Positions 19,592 through 29,077 of a DNA stretch of 64,000 nucleotides are shown piece after piece. Origin of the DNA: Streptomyces celluloflavus (GTDB lineage Bacteria; Actinomycetota; Actinomycetes; Streptomycetales; Streptomycetaceae). Made by a program: the position numbers and the translations under genes. The DNA is taken from assembly GCA_000720995.1 (NCBI GenBank), contig JOEL01000001.1:124001-188000 (forward strand). The letters are read 5' to 3'. Each line of letters begins with the position of its first letter. The first letter of the stretch is position 1. A model generated the notes under the pieces. The model had not been told where the DNA came from. It made no database searches and saw only the letters and a program-made list of their open reading frames with translations.

Positions 19592-21467
19592 CCCGAACCG
19601 GCCCGACACCGATCCGGCGGCCAAGTCCCGCCGTGCGGCCCGCAGGCGCGGCAGACCGAAACCACTGCGCCGTGAGGTGCCGCTGCGCCGCAGTCTGCTG
19701 CTGCGACTGCTGGCGGTGTCCGTGATCGTGTCCGTCTGCTCGGTCGCCGCCACCGCGTACGTGGTCGTCCGGATGACGGCCGTCGCGATCCGCGAGGAAC
19801 AGGGCCAGGCGCTGGCCGACGACGCCAAGGCGTACGACGCGCTGCTAGGCTACGCGGCCTGGCATCCGGACTGGTCGGACGTGAGTGGCACGGTGGCCGC
19901 GCTCGCCCGCAGGACGGGCCACCGCATCGTGCTGACCGTCCGGGGCCAACCGCGGCCGGTCGCCGACTCCGACCCGGAGCCCGGCGTACCGTTCCGGCCG
20001 CCCGCCAAGCCCACCGCCGTCATCGACCCGCTCGCCGTCAACCCCGACCTGCTGCCCCGCGCGGCGGGTGACCGGATCGACCCGCGGGCGGCGGGACCGT
20101 TCCTGCTGCCCAGGGACGAACGTGACGATCTCGACGCCCTCGCCGGGCGCCTCAAGACGTGCGTGGAGCGGAGGACCGGGGTCGACGTCCGTATCGAGCG
20201 GGAGCCGAGCGGGCGGCCCCGGCTGCTGCCGGCCGGTGTGAGCGCCACCTCCGCGTGCCCGGCCGCGGCGCTCGCCGAGCCGACCCCCACCGAGAGGAAG
20301 GCGCTGGCCGTGCTGAACACTCTCGTCGCCACCTGCCTCACCCACCGCGGCGACCCCGCCGTGGCCCTGTCACTCGACGCCGGCGGCAGGCCGGTCGCCG
20401 AGGGGCGGGGGGCCGACAGGCCCCAGGTCTCCTCGTGCGTCGCCTCCAGCCGCGCGGAACAACTCGCCCCGTACGTCGCGCCCGCCGCGCAGCTGTACGT
20501 CGCCAGTCCGGGCCGCGCCGCGACCACCTTCTTCGCCCTGTCCCCGGCCAACAAGGCGCGGATCGCCGGGGGCGCGGCGCTGGTGCTGCTGGTGACCGTC
20601 GCCGTCACCGTCCTGGCCGGCATCCGGCTGGTGCGTCCGCTGCGCGCGCTGACCGCCGCGGTGCAGCGGCTGGCGGAGGGCGATGCGTCCGCCCAGGTGC
20701 GGGTGACCGGCGGTGACGAGATCGGCCGGCTGTCGGTCGCCTTCAACTCGATGGCCGGACGGCGCGCGGAGCTCGAACAGCTGCGCAAGGCGATGGTCAG
20801 CGACGTGGCGCACGAGCTGCGCACGCCGCTGAGCAACATCCGGGGCTGGCTGGAGGCGGCGGAGGACGGCGTCGTCGACAACGACGGGAACCTGCTGGCC
20901 TCCGTACTCGAAGAGGCGCTGCTGCTGCAGCACATCATCGACGACCTGCGCGATCTGGCGGCGGCCGACGCGGGCGAACTGCGGCTGTGGAAGGTGCCGG
21001 TGCAGGTGGCGGACGTGCTGGCGCAGACCGCGAACGCGCACCGCGCCGACGCGGACGCCGCCGGCGTGACGCTCACCGTCACCGCCGACGACGGAACGCT
21101 CGTCGACGCGGACCCGGTCCGGCTGCGGCAGATGGCCGGCAACCTCGTCTCCAACGCGATCCGGCACACCCCCCGCGGCGGCACGGTGACCCTGCATTCG
21201 CAGGCGGCGGACGGGACCGTACGGATCGACGTCGCCGACACGGGTGCGGGCATCGCGCCGGACGAACTCCCGCACGTCTTCGACCGTTTCTGGCGCGCCG
21301 AGAAGTCCCGCAGCAGACAGACCGGCGGCAGCGGCCTCGGCCTGTCGATCGTGCGCAAACTCGCGGAGACGCACGGCGGCACCGTCACGGCGCGCAGCAC
21401 CCCGGGCGTGGGCTCCGTCTTCCGGCTCACCCTTCCGCTGCTCCCGGAGACGGGCGACGACGGCTGA
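19581..21467 (+). CDS. Sensor histidine kinase
   Basis: A 628-residue membrane kinase. A basic cytoplasmic N-terminus precedes helix 1 (around residues 38-60). An unusually long extracytoplasmic sensor of roughly 260 residues follows, with Cys at LKTCVERR, TSACPAAA, VATCLTH and SSCVASS. Then come helix 2 (ALVLLVTVAVTVLAGI), HAMP, the dimerisation helix with phospho-His (DVAHELRTPLSN, near residue 410) and the ATPase domain (NLVSNAIRHTP, DTGAGI, GSGLGLSIV). The sensor domain is not recognised. The ATG overlaps the regulator gene. A 17-bp hairpin ends the operon. Confidence 0.95.
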   Translation: MGPDPNRPDTDPAAKSRRAARRRGRPKPLRREVPLRRSLLLRLLAVSVIVSVCSVAATAYVVVRMTAVAIREEQGQALADDAKAYDALLGYAAWHPDWSDVSGTVAALARRTGHRIVLTVRGQPRPVADSDPEPGVPFRPPAKPTAVIDPLAVNPDLLPRAAGDRIDPRAAGPFLLPRDERDDLDALAGRLKTCVERRTGVDVRIEREPSGRPRLLPAGVSATSACPAAALAEPTPTERKALAVLNTLVATCLTHRGDPAVALSLDAGGRPVAEGRGADRPQVSSCVASSRAEQLAPYVAPAAQLYVASPGRAATTFFALSPANKARIAGGAALVLLVTVAVTVLAGIRLVRPLRALTAAVQRLAEGDASAQVRVTGGDEIGRLSVAFNSMAGRRAELEQLRKAMVSDVAHELRTPLSNIRGWLEAAEDGVVDNDGNLLASVLEEALLLQHIIDDLRDLAAADAGELRLWKVPVQVADVLAQTANAHRADADAAGVTLTVTADDGTLVDADPVRLRQMAGNLVSNAIRHTPRGGTVTLHSQAADGTVRIDVADTGAGIAPDELPHVFDRFWRAEKSRSRQTGGSGLGLSIVRKLAETHGGTVTARSTPGVGSVFRLTLPLLPETGDDG

Positions 21468-21480
21468 CGGCGGCGGGCCC

Positions 21481-21523
21481 GGCGGCGGCCCGGACGGACC
21501 ACGGCGCCGTCCGGGCCGCCGCC
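21481..21523. terminator. Strong terminator after the histidine kinase gene
   Basis: Arms at 21481-21497 and 21507-21523 pair perfectly over 17 bp around a 9-nt loop, 14 bp beyond the stop codon. Confidence 0.8.
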
Positions 21524-21661
21524 CCGCCGGTGTGCCGGACGCCGACCGGGCAGCCACGGCGGCCGGTTCACGGCCTGGCGGGCGCGCCGCTTCACGGAGG
21601 CCGCCGACGCGTGGCGGACCGGCACGGAGACCGCCCCGGACCCGGCCCGTACGGTGGACCA

Positions 21662-22453
21662 ATGCTTGATCCGAAACCCTCCACCACGCCCACGGCCACT
21701 GCCACTTCCACCGAGCCCGCGGCCCGGCCCGGCCTCCCCGGTGATCCGGCCGCGCCCGCACCCTCCGCGGGAGGCCGCCGCCCCGTCGCGGCGGCCTTCC
21801 GGGCGCTCGCGGCCCTGACCGGGGTCACCGGCATCGTCCTGGACACGATCGCCTCCCACGATCTGGGCCGTCTCTTCAGCTACTTCACGATCCAGTCCAA
21901 CATCCTGCTGGCCCTCGTCTTCGCCTGGTCCGCCCACCGGGCCTGGACCGGGCGTCCCGCCCTCGCACCGCGGATCACCGGTGCGGCGCTGCTCTATATC
22001 TGCATCACCGGGCTCGTCTTCCACTTCGTCCTGTCGAACGACTCCAGCGGCTTCGCCATGACCAGCCACCGCACCCCCCTCGAAACGGCCGCCAGCCAAC
22101 TCCTCCACACCGCGACCCCCCTCGCCGCCGTCCTCGACTGGCTCGTCCTCACCGCCCCCGGCGCCCTCCTGCTCCGCCACGCCTGGCAGTGGCTCGCCTA
22201 CCCCTTCCTGTACCTTCCCTTCGCCCTCATCCGCGGCGCCTTCCTCGCCCCCGGCACCGATGGCCGTTACCCCTATCCCTTCCTCGATGTCGACGTCCAG
22301 GGCTATGCCGGGATCGCCACCAACACCGTCGTCTTCGGCCTGGCCTTCTACGTCCTGGCCCTGGCCCTCGTCCTCCTCGACCGCATACGCCCCCGCCTCC
22401 GCGGCCCCCGGAGCCGGATGCCGTCCACGGACTCCGGTCCGCTGGACGACTGA
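21662..22453 (+). CDS. Pr6Pr family membrane protein
   Basis: A 263-residue polytopic protein. After a Thr/Ala/Pro-rich 40-residue cytoplasmic lead it has about six helices, with LFSYFTIQSNILLALVFAWSAHRAW, LYICITGLVFHFVLS, YPFLYLPFALIRGAF and YPYPFLDVDVQGY. These match the Pr6Pr (integral membrane, FAR-17a/AIG1-like) family. The conserved FTIQSN and His residues are of the type seen in eukaryotic AIG1/ADTRP lipid hydrolases, but the bacterial members have no proven role. The ATG at 21662 is taken because coding character begins there; the upstream open frame is antisense-like shadow. Confidence 0.82.
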   Translation: MLDPKPSTTPTATATSTEPAARPGLPGDPAAPAPSAGGRRPVAAAFRALAALTGVTGIVLDTIASHDLGRLFSYFTIQSNILLALVFAWSAHRAWTGRPALAPRITGAALLYICITGLVFHFVLSNDSSGFAMTSHRTPLETAASQLLHTATPLAAVLDWLVLTAPGALLLRHAWQWLAYPFLYLPFALIRGAFLAPGTDGRYPYPFLDVDVQGYAGIATNTVVFGLAFYVLALALVLLDRIRPRLRGPRSRMPSTDSGPLDD

Positions 22454-22862
22454 CGCCGAGGGGCGGGCAGCACGCATGCCATGGGCGAGTGAGCCCGAGG
22501 AGTGAAACGCCGGCGTTCCCTGCTTCCGTCCGGGGCGCCGGCCGCGGCGGTGGCGGAACCGGCAGCGCACAGGCCGAGGCCATGCAGGATCTCGCGATCG
22601 CACCGGGCTCCGTCGGGCCGGCCGGGAGGACGGGGCCCTGCGCAAGGTGACCGGCCGGATCCTGTGCGTGCTGCCGGTTCGCTGCCCACCGGCCTGGTGG
22701 GAAGCGAGGCCGGTACCGGACCGGTGACGGAGGGAACGCGGTAAGTGCCCGGAACGGGCGTCTTCCCGAGCGCGGCGGAGCGCTCCCCGAGCGGGACGGG
22801 GCCGACGGGGTGACGATGGAAGCGTCCATCGACCGTGCTGTTCCATGAGAGAGGTGGGAGGT
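22454..22862. other. Intergenic region (409 bp) with a 7-bp palindrome near the HdeD gene
   Basis: No gene with coding character is seen. CGATGGA and TCCATCG (22814-22820 and 22825-22831) form a perfect inverted repeat with a 4-nt spacer ending 31 bp before the HdeD start. It may be an operator or mRNA hairpin. The rest shows nothing I can interpret. Confidence 0.45.
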
Positions 22863-23537
22863 ATGACAGACCCCTCCACAGCCTCGGGCGACAGCCCGCC
22901 GCAACCCCGGGCCACCTCCGCGGAGGGCGAAGCCCTGGGCATCCTGGCCAACCTCGGCTGGCAGGCCCTGTTCACCATCGGCCTGGCGTCCATCGCCCTG
23001 GGCGTGGTCGTCCTGGTGTGGCCGGGCAAAACGCTGCTCGTCGTCGGAATCGCCTTCGGCGCCTACCTGTTGGTCAGCGGTGTCTTCCAACTGGCCAGCG
23101 CCTTCGGCTCACACGTTCCCGGGCACCTGCGGGCACTGCACTTCGTCACCGGCGCGATCAGCGTGCTCCTCGGACTCATCTGCTTCCGGGGCACCATGCA
23201 ATCGATCCTGCTGCTCGCCCTCTGGATCGGCTTCGGCTGGCTGCTGCGCGGCATCATGATGACCGCGGCCGCCGGTTCGGCTCCCGGAGCGCCCGCACGC
23301 GGCTGGCAGCTCTTCGTGGGCATCATCACCCTGCTCGCAGGCATCGTGCTGATCGTTTCACCGTTCGGCTCGATCGCCGCGCTCACGTTGGTGACGGGCA
23401 TCATGGCCATCGTCCTGGGCATCGCGGAGGTGGTCAACGCCATTCGCCTGCGCATCGCCATCGGACGCGGCACCAAGGGCACCGCCACCAAGCACCGGCG
23501 GTCCGTGTTCCAGCCACGCCCGCACCCGCAGCACTGA
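22863..23537 (+). CDS. HdeD family acid-resistance membrane protein (DUF308)
   Basis: A 224-residue protein with six helices in three hairpins. NLGWQALFTIGLASIALGVVVLVWPGKTLL is the usual HdeD opening, and repeated glycine-rich helices follow (GIAFGAYLLVSGVFQL, LIVSPFGSIAALTLVTGIMAIVLGIAEV). In E. coli HdeD protects against acid at high cell density; in actinomycetes the function is not established. The start at 22863 follows GGGAGGT. A basic tail rich in Arg, Lys and His follows the last helix. It is convergent with the ABC-F gene, with a perfect terminator between. Confidence 0.9.
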   Translation: MTDPSTASGDSPPQPRATSAEGEALGILANLGWQALFTIGLASIALGVVVLVWPGKTLLVVGIAFGAYLLVSGVFQLASAFGSHVPGHLRALHFVTGAISVLLGLICFRGTMQSILLLALWIGFGWLLRGIMMTAAAGSAPGAPARGWQLFVGIITLLAGIVLIVSPFGSIAALTLVTGIMAIVLGIAEVVNAIRLRIAIGRGTKGTATKHRRSVFQPRPHPQH

Positions 23538-23545
23538 CCCCCTGC

Positions 23546-23588
23546 CCACCGCGGACCGATGGCCCGATACCTCATCGGTCCGCGGTGG
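23546..23588. terminator. Perfect 16-bp bidirectional terminator
   Basis: Arms at 23546-23561 and 23573-23588 pair without mismatch around an 11-nt loop, in the 59-bp gap between convergent HdeD and ABC-F genes. Confidence 0.85.
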
Positions 23589-23596
23589 CGCGCCGG

Positions 23597-25231
23597 TCAC
23601 ACCTCAGGGGCTGCCGTCTCCGCCAGTTCGCCGGCGGTCAGCCGCAGCCACCGGTTCACGCGGATCTCGCGGAGGAACCGCTCGTCGTGGCTGACCACCA
23701 TGAACGCACCCTGATAGGAGTTCAGAGCGCTCTCCAACTGGCCCGCGCTGACCAGGTCCAGGTTGTTCGTCGGCTCGTCCAGGAGCAGCAGGTGCGGGGC
23801 GGGCTCCGCGCACAGTACGCAGGCCAGGGTGGCGCGCAGCCGCTCGCCGCCGGAGAGCACCCCGACGGGCAGATGGGCGCGGGCACCCCGGAAGAGGAAA
23901 CGGGCGAGCAGGTTCATCCGCTCGGCCTCCGGCCGCTCCGGCGCGAAGGCGGCGAAGTTCTCCGCGACCGTACGGTCCGGGTCCAGCAGGTCGAGGCGCT
24001 GCGAAAGGTAGGCGATGCGTCCGTCGGCCCGCTTGAGCTCGCCGCTGTGCGGTGCCAGGTCGCCGTGGAGCAGACGCAGCAACGTGCTCTTGCCGGCACC
24101 GTTGGGGCCGGTCAGGGCGATACGCTCCGGGCCCCGTACGGTCAGGTCCACCCCCTGGCCGGCGAACACCTCCTTGTCGCCGAGCCGGACGCGGAGCCGT
24201 TCACCGAGGAACAGATTGCGTCCGGCGGGCACGCCGGTGTCCGGCAGGTCCAGCGTGATGCGCTGCTCCTCGCGCAGCGCGCGCCCGGCCTCGTCCAACC
24301 GGGCCTTCGCGTCGCTGACCCGGCCCGCGTGCAACTGGCCCGCCCGGCCCGCGGACTCCTGCGCGCCCCGCTTCATGTTGCCGGCGAAGATACGGGGCAG
24401 CCCGGCGCTCTTCAGGTTGCGGGCGGCGTTGCTCTGCCGGCGCTCGGCGCGCTCACGGGCCTGCTGCAGCTCCCGCTTCTCCCGCTTCAGCTCCTGTTCG
24501 GCGTTGCGGACGTTCTTCTCGGCGACGTCCTGCCCGGCCCGCACGGTCTGCTCGTACTCGGTGAAGTTGCCGCCGTGGAAGGACAGTTCGCCGCGGTGGA
24601 GCTCGGCGATGCGTGCCATGCGGTCGAGCAGGACGCGGTCGTGGCTGACCAGGAGCAGGCAGCCGGTGAAGTCCGCCAGCACGTCGTGGAGCTTGTGCCG
24701 GGCGTCGAGGTCGAGGTTGTTGGTGGGCTCGTCGAGCAGCAGCACGTCGGGCCGCTTCAGCAACTGGGCGGCGAGACCGAGGGAGACGATCTGGCCGCCG
24801 CTGAGGGTGCGCAGGCTGCGGTCCAGCGCGAGACCGGCCAGGCCGAGGCGGTCCAGCTGGGCGCGGGTGCGTTCCTCGATGTCCCAGTCGTCGCCGATGG
24901 CGGTGAAGTGCTTCTCGTCGACGTCCCCGGACTCCACCGCGTCGATGGCCCGGATGACCGCGGCGACGCCCAGCACCTCGGCGACCGTGAGATCGCCGGT
25001 CAGGGGGAGGTTCTGCGGGAGGTAGCCGAGGGTGCCGGACACGGAGACCGACCCGCTGACGGGCCGCAACTCACCGGCGATGAGCCTGAGAAGCGTGCTC
25101 TTGCCGGTGCCGTTGGGCGCGACGAGACCGGTGAGACCGGAGCCGAGGGTGAAGGAGAGATCCCGGAAGACAGGGGTGTCGTCGGGCCAGGTGAAGGACA
25201 GGTTCGAGCAGACGACGGAAACGCCGGACAT
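23597..25231 (-). CDS. ABC-F family ATPase (ribosome protection type)
   Basis: A 544-residue soluble protein with two ATPase domains and no membrane segment: Walker [11 protein letters not shown] and [10 protein letters not shown], signatures [12 protein letters not shown] and [12 protein letters not shown], and Walker [13 protein letters not shown] and [13 protein letters not shown] charged coiled-coil linker ([29 protein letters not shown]) joins them. In the ABC-F group this linker reaches the ribosomal P site or tunnel and displaces antibiotics or relieves stalling. Start at 25231 is where homology begins; in-frame sequence upstream is leader. The leader carries a micro-ORF and several hairpins, as for inducible ABC-F resistance genes. 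Confidence 0.93.
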   Translation of the reverse strand: MSGVSVVCSNLSFTWPDDTPVFRDLSFTLGSGLTGLVAPNGTGKSTLLRLIAGELRPVSGSVSVSGTLGYLPQNLPLTGDLTVAEVLGVAAVIRAIDAVESGDVDEKHFTAIGDDWDIEERTRAQLDRLGLAGLALDRSLRTLSGGQIVSLGLAAQLLKRPDVLLLDEPTNNLDLDARHKLHDVLADFTGCLLLVSHDRVLLDRMARIAELHRGELSFHGGNFTEYEQTVRAGQDVAEKNVRNAEQELKREKRELQQARERAERRQSNAARNLKSAGLPRIFAGNMKRGAQESAGRAGQLHAGRVSDAKARLDEAGRALREEQRITLDLPDTGVPAGRNLFLGERLRVRLGDKEVFAGQGVDLTVRGPERIALTGPNGAGKSTLLRLLHGDLAPHSGELKRADGRIAYLSQRLDLLDPDRTVAENFAAFAPERPEAERMNLLARFLFRGARAHLPVGVLSGGERLRATLACVLCAEPAPHLLLLDEPTNNLDLVSAGQLESALNSYQGAFMVVSHDERFLREIRVNRWLRLTAGELAETAAPEV

Positions 25232-25252
25232 GGAGACGACCTCGTGAGGAGG

Positions 25253-25368
25253 GAGGCAGGAATGACACTTCTGCCTCGGCGGACAGCAGACAGGAAGAAG
25301 GGGGAACGACAACGACGCCACGACGGCGGTGCTTTTGTGCACCGGCCGGTGGCCAGTCGGTCCGGGTA
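25253..25368 (-). promoter_or_regulatory. Attenuator-like leader of the ABC-F gene
   Basis: Reading on the gene's strand, CCGGGT-GAT-ACCCGG spans the micro-ORF stop. The self-complementary ACCGGCCGGT (25341-25350) competes with CGGTGC-ACAAAA-GCACCG (25327-25344). GAGGCAG and CTGCCTC (25253-25277) form a 7-bp stem just upstream of the start region. Overlapping alternatives after a short ORF are the classic layout for ribosome-stalling control by an antibiotic. Confidence 0.6.
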
Positions 25369-25398
25369 TCACCCGGAGATGTCGTCGTCCACCACCAT
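25369..25398 (-). CDS. Micro-ORF (9 codons) upstream of the ABC-F gene
   Basis: ATG at 25398 reads MVVDDDISG and stop, with GGAGGAG about 7 nt before it, a much better ribosome site than that of the ABC-F gene itself. The stop codon lies inside a 6-bp hairpin (CCGGGT/ACCCGG). I read it as a regulatory leader peptide whose translation state sets the fold of the following RNA. The run VVDDD may be the stalling segment, which is inference. Confidence 0.6.
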   Translation of the reverse strand: MVVDDDISG

Positions 25399-25622
25399 GT
25401 CCGCTCTCCTCCATACACGATCAACGTCTTCGCCACTGTAACAACAGCAGGGGTGTGGGACCGAGAGGGGCCCCGCGTACGGCCGGGTGCGCGCCTGGCG
25501 GGCGGTGGCCGAGGAACTGACGTACTGACTGTTCGACACCGCCCGGTCTCTGATAGTTGTTTCAGCGGGGTACGGGCACAGGTCCGTGGCGGTGTCCCTT
25601 CGGCACCGCAGGGAGGACGTAC

Positions 25623-28600
25623 ATGAGCACGACCACTCGGGACGAGGTCCTTGCCGTCGAGCAGGAGGCGGTGGACCGCGCCTACGATTGCTACACCGCG
25701 CGGCTGGCCGAGATGAGCGGCACGTCGGCCGCCATGGCGTCGGCGAGCGGCAAGGACGGCATCGCCAACCGGTTCGAAGCGGAGGCGCGTGCCGCCGCGT
25801 ATGACGGGCTCGGCGACGAGGCCCTCGTCTTCACCCGGGTCGATGTGCCGGAGGAACCCGGCGCGGCGCCCCGCCCCTGGTACATCGGGCGTCGAGGCGT
25901 GCAGGACGCCTCGAACGAGCCGGTGGTCCTGCTGTGGACCAGCCCGCTGGCGAAGAAGTGGCGCGAAGCCCTCCCCGAGAACCCGGGCGAGGTCGTCTTA
26001 CGACGCCAATTACGCTGCGTGCAGCGGGTAGTTGAGGGCTATTTCGACGAGATCGCTCCGCCGGTGTCCGAACCCGCACCCCCGTCCGTCCCGAAGCCCC
26101 GGCAGACCACCGACGACGACCGGACGCAGACCCCGCCCGAAGCCCCCGCCCCGGCACGGGCGGAGCGCCGCGCGCCGGCCCCCACCCCTGGCGACATCGT
26201 CGTACGCCGGCGCCGGAAACCGCTCCAGCCCGACGACTTCCTGCTGCGGGAGCTCCAGCGCTCGCGCGGCGGCCGGATGCGGGACATCGTAGAAACCATC
26301 CGCCGTGATCAGATGGACCTGGTCACCGGTTCCCCCTCGGACGTCCTCGTCGTGCAGGGCGGCCCCGGCACCGGCAAATCCGCGGTCGGCCTGCATCGCG
26401 TCACCTGGCTGGTCAACAGCGACCACTTCAAAGCCCAGGACATCCTCGTCATCGGCCCCCACCAGCGGTTCCTCGACTACGTCGGCCAGGTCCTCCCCAC
26501 CCTCGGCACCCGTGACGTCAACGCCGTCCAGCTGAGCCGCCTGTGGGAGGGCGAGATCCTCGGAACCGACTCCCCGCGGGCCCGGCTCGTGAAGTCGGAC
26601 GAACGCATGGCGGCCGTGCTGCGCCGCCGGGTGGCGAACGACTACCGCCCCGAAGCCCTCGACGACCTCACCGTCGTCCCCGCCTTCGAGGGCGACGAGT
26701 CCGCGATCGTCGTCACGGCGGGGAGCACGACCCTGCGCGTACCACGGTCCGAGATCCTTACCCTCCTCGGCCAGGCCCATGAGAGTGACGGCCCCTACCG
26801 GGAACGCCGCGATCGCTTCCGCGGTCTGCTCGTCGACCGCCTCCTCCAGGAACTCGCCGTCATGGCGCCCCGGCGCGGACAGGCCGGCACCATCCGCCGT
26901 GACCTGGAACGCAACCGCCGGGTCGAGCGCCTCATCGAACGCGTCTGGCCGTCACCGGGCCCACGTGAGGCCCTGCGCAGCCTCTACGACTCGCCCGACC
27001 TCCTGCGCGGCTGCGCCGACGGCATCCTCGACGAGGACGAGCAGGCGGCTCTGCTGCGTGCCCGCGCCGCCAGCGCCGACGCCGACCCGTGGACGCTCGA
27101 CGACCACGTCTGCCTCGAAGAGCTCCAGGTGCTCATCAGCGGGGACACTCCGCGGCGCTACGGGCACATCGTCGTCGACGAGGCACAGGACCTCACCCCC
27201 ATGCAGGCCCGCGCGTTACGGCGGCGCTGTGCCGCGGGCGGCTCCATGACCGTCCTGGGTGACCTGGCGCAGGCGACCGGTCCCCACATCCCGACGAACT
27301 GGGACCGCATCGGCGCGCTCCTGTCCGACCACGGCGACTGGCGCGTGGCCGAACTGAACACGAGTTACCGGGTCCCCGCCGAGATCATGGAGTTCGTCGC
27401 CCCGCTCGCGCGGGCGGTCGCCCCGGACCTGCCCTATCCGCAGGCCGTGCGGGAGGCGGGCGAAGACGCCGTACGGACGGTGGCGACCGAGCCGTGGAAG
27501 CTCCTCGACGACACGGTCGCCCAGGTGTCCCGCCTGGTGGGTACCAGTGACGGAAGCACCCTCCGTTCCGTCGCCGTCATCGTCCCCGACGACTCGGACT
27601 GGCTGGACGCGATCAGCCGCCGGATCGACGGAGGCGGCGACATCGGCGAGCGGAACCGCGAGGCGGTGTCCGTTCTGGCCGCCACCCAGGCCAAGGGCAT
27701 GGAGTACGACCATGTCCTGGTCATCGAGCCCGCCACCATCGCCGACCGCGGTCCCGCCGGTCTGCGGCAGCTGTACGTGGCGCTGACCCGCAGCACCCAG
27801 AGCCTGACCGTCCTGCACACCGCACCGCTCCCGGACGCACTCATCGGCTCGGGGGACAACGGGGAAGCGGCGGCAGCCGGTGCCCGGCCGGAAGAAGCGG
27901 CGGCACGGCTTCCGCGGATCGGCACGGATGTCAGGGTGGAGGTCGTGGGCCGGGCCCCCGGCGGCCGCTACCGGGTCAAGCCCCTGTCCCCGGTGATCGA
28001 CCGGCCGCTGGTGCTCACCGTCCGCCACGGATCGGTTCTCCCGCAACAGGGCGAGAAGCTGGACTGCTGGGTGTTCGCGAACGAGACGAACCAGACCGTG
28101 CTCGCCGCCGACCAGCGCGGCCGGTCGCCCGTCTCGGAGCGGATGGCGGGGCGTTACGGCGCGGCACTGGACGTGCTCGGTGAGCTGATCGAGAACAACG
28201 GCGACGTGCCGGACGCCCGCAGCCGCCTCTCCGAGCTCCAGGGCATGGCCCACCGCATCCTCCGACGGGACCAAGCCGACTGGGTCGACGTACTGCACCT
28301 GTTCGGCGAGCCGAGCCGGGACGAACTGGGCGTGCTACGAGACCTCACCGCGACAACTCAGCGCGCGCTCAAGGACGGCACCTTGGACGCGGGCCGCCTC
28401 AAGGAAGAGCTGGCCGCCTCCGGTTGGGCGGTGCCGCTCGCCGAAGCGCGACGGGTACTTCAGACCCGCTTCGCCGCCGAGGCGGGGGAGCACCCCGACG
28501 ACGAGGCTGCGGCCGCGGCCCCCGTCGCCCCGCGGCACCCCGAACAGAAGGAAGAAGTGCAGATGACCACCGCGGACACCACCTCCGCCGCACCGGCCCC

Positions 28601-29027
28601 GACCGCGCAGGAAGGCTTCCTCCGCGCACTGGAGGCGGCCGCCGACGCCGACCGCACCTGCAAGAAGCACGAGGCGATCCGCCATGCGCTGAAATCGTCA
28701 CTTCTCTGGGCAGACCTCCAGCCGACCGACTCACCGGTCGTCGACGTCAGCTGCGTCACCGAGCGCGGCCTCTTCCTCTACGAGGCCCTGGGAGCGGGCT
28801 GCTCCACCTATGCGGACCTCCGCTCGGGCGCGACCCGCCTGCTGGAGATCAACCACACGCTGCCGACACCGGCCGACAGCCTCTATCTGGTCCTCCCCGA
28901 ACCCCCCGCCGACGAGTGGTCCGCGGATACCGTCCGCGACGTCTTCCACGTCCACCTCATCTGGCGAAGCCCCGAAGGATGGGGTGGGCGGGACACGGAC
29001 ATCGCGCTGGGCTCCTCGGGGGCGTGA
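25623..29027 (+). CDS. HelD/HelR-type RNA polymerase-associated ATPase with long C-terminal extension
   Basis: A 1134-residue UvrD-like ATPase. The N-terminal coiled region and the WYIGRRGVQDASNEPVVLLW block, Walker A GGPGTGKSAVGLHR (near residue 247), Walker B VVDEAQDLTPMQ (near 517) and the motif LYVALTRSTQSL (near 717) place it in the HelD/HelR group. These proteins pull stalled or rifampicin-bound RNA polymerase off DNA. Typical HelR is about 700-760 residues, so about 400 residues are extra; they contain no domain I recognise. Start at 25623 follows AGGGAGG. An ATG at 28563 after GGAAGAAG could give a separate 154-residue C-terminal product in frame. No rifampicin-associated element was found upstream. 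Confidence 0.85.
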   Translation: MSTTTRDEVLAVEQEAVDRAYDCYTARLAEMSGTSAAMASASGKDGIANRFEAEARAAAYDGLGDEALVFTRVDVPEEPGAAPRPWYIGRRGVQDASNEPVVLLWTSPLAKKWREALPENPGEVVLRRQLRCVQRVVEGYFDEIAPPVSEPAPPSVPKPRQTTDDDRTQTPPEAPAPARAERRAPAPTPGDIVVRRRRKPLQPDDFLLRELQRSRGGRMRDIVETIRRDQMDLVTGSPSDVLVVQGGPGTGKSAVGLHRVTWLVNSDHFKAQDILVIGPHQRFLDYVGQVLPTLGTRDVNAVQLSRLWEGEILGTDSPRARLVKSDERMAAVLRRRVANDYRPEALDDLTVVPAFEGDESAIVVTAGSTTLRVPRSEILTLLGQAHESDGPYRERRDRFRGLLVDRLLQELAVMAPRRGQAGTIRRDLERNRRVERLIERVWPSPGPREALRSLYDSPDLLRGCADGILDEDEQAALLRARAASADADPWTLDDHVCLEELQVLISGDTPRRYGHIVVDEAQDLTPMQARALRRRCAAGGSMTVLGDLAQATGPHIPTNWDRIGALLSDHGDWRVAELNTSYRVPAEIMEFVAPLARAVAPDLPYPQAVREAGEDAVRTVATEPWKLLDDTVAQVSRLVGTSDGSTLRSVAVIVPDDSDWLDAISRRIDGGGDIGERNREAVSVLAATQAKGMEYDHVLVIEPATIADRGPAGLRQLYVALTRSTQSLTVLHTAPLPDALIGSGDNGEAAAAGARPEEAAARLPRIGTDVRVEVVGRAPGGRYRVKPLSPVIDRPLVLTVRHGSVLPQQGEKLDCWVFANETNQTVLAADQRGRSPVSERMAGRYGAALDVLGELIENNGDVPDARSRLSELQGMAHRILRRDQADWVDVLHLFGEPSRDELGVLRDLTATTQRALKDGTLDAGRLKEELAASGWAVPLAEARRVLQTRFAAEAGEHPDDEAAAAAPVAPRHPEQKEEVQMTTADTTSAAPAPTAQEGFLRALEAAADADRTCKKHEAIRHALKSSLLWADLQPTDSPVVDVSCVTERGLFLYEALGAGCSTYADLRSGATRLLEINHTLPTPADSLYLVLPEPPADEWSADTVRDVFHVHLIWRSPEGWGGRDTDIALGSSGA

Positions 29028-29077
29028 GCCCCCCGGCGGGGGAGGGGCGGCGGGACGGGGTCCGAGGACGGCACTCC

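Noticed and set aside
19850-23029. Minus-strand open frame of over 1000 codons across kinase, Pr6Pr and HdeD genes
   Set aside because: It crosses three recognised genes and two terminators and shows only Ser/Arg/Pro-rich sequence.
23063-23600. Reverse-strand frames opposite HdeD
   Set aside because: They are Met/Arg/Ser-rich with no hydrophobic or enzymatic pattern, while the plus strand shows six clean helices.
25415-25622. Rifampicin-associated element before the HelD/HelR-like gene
   Set aside because: I searched for a GC-rich inverted repeat of the expected kind and found none convincing.
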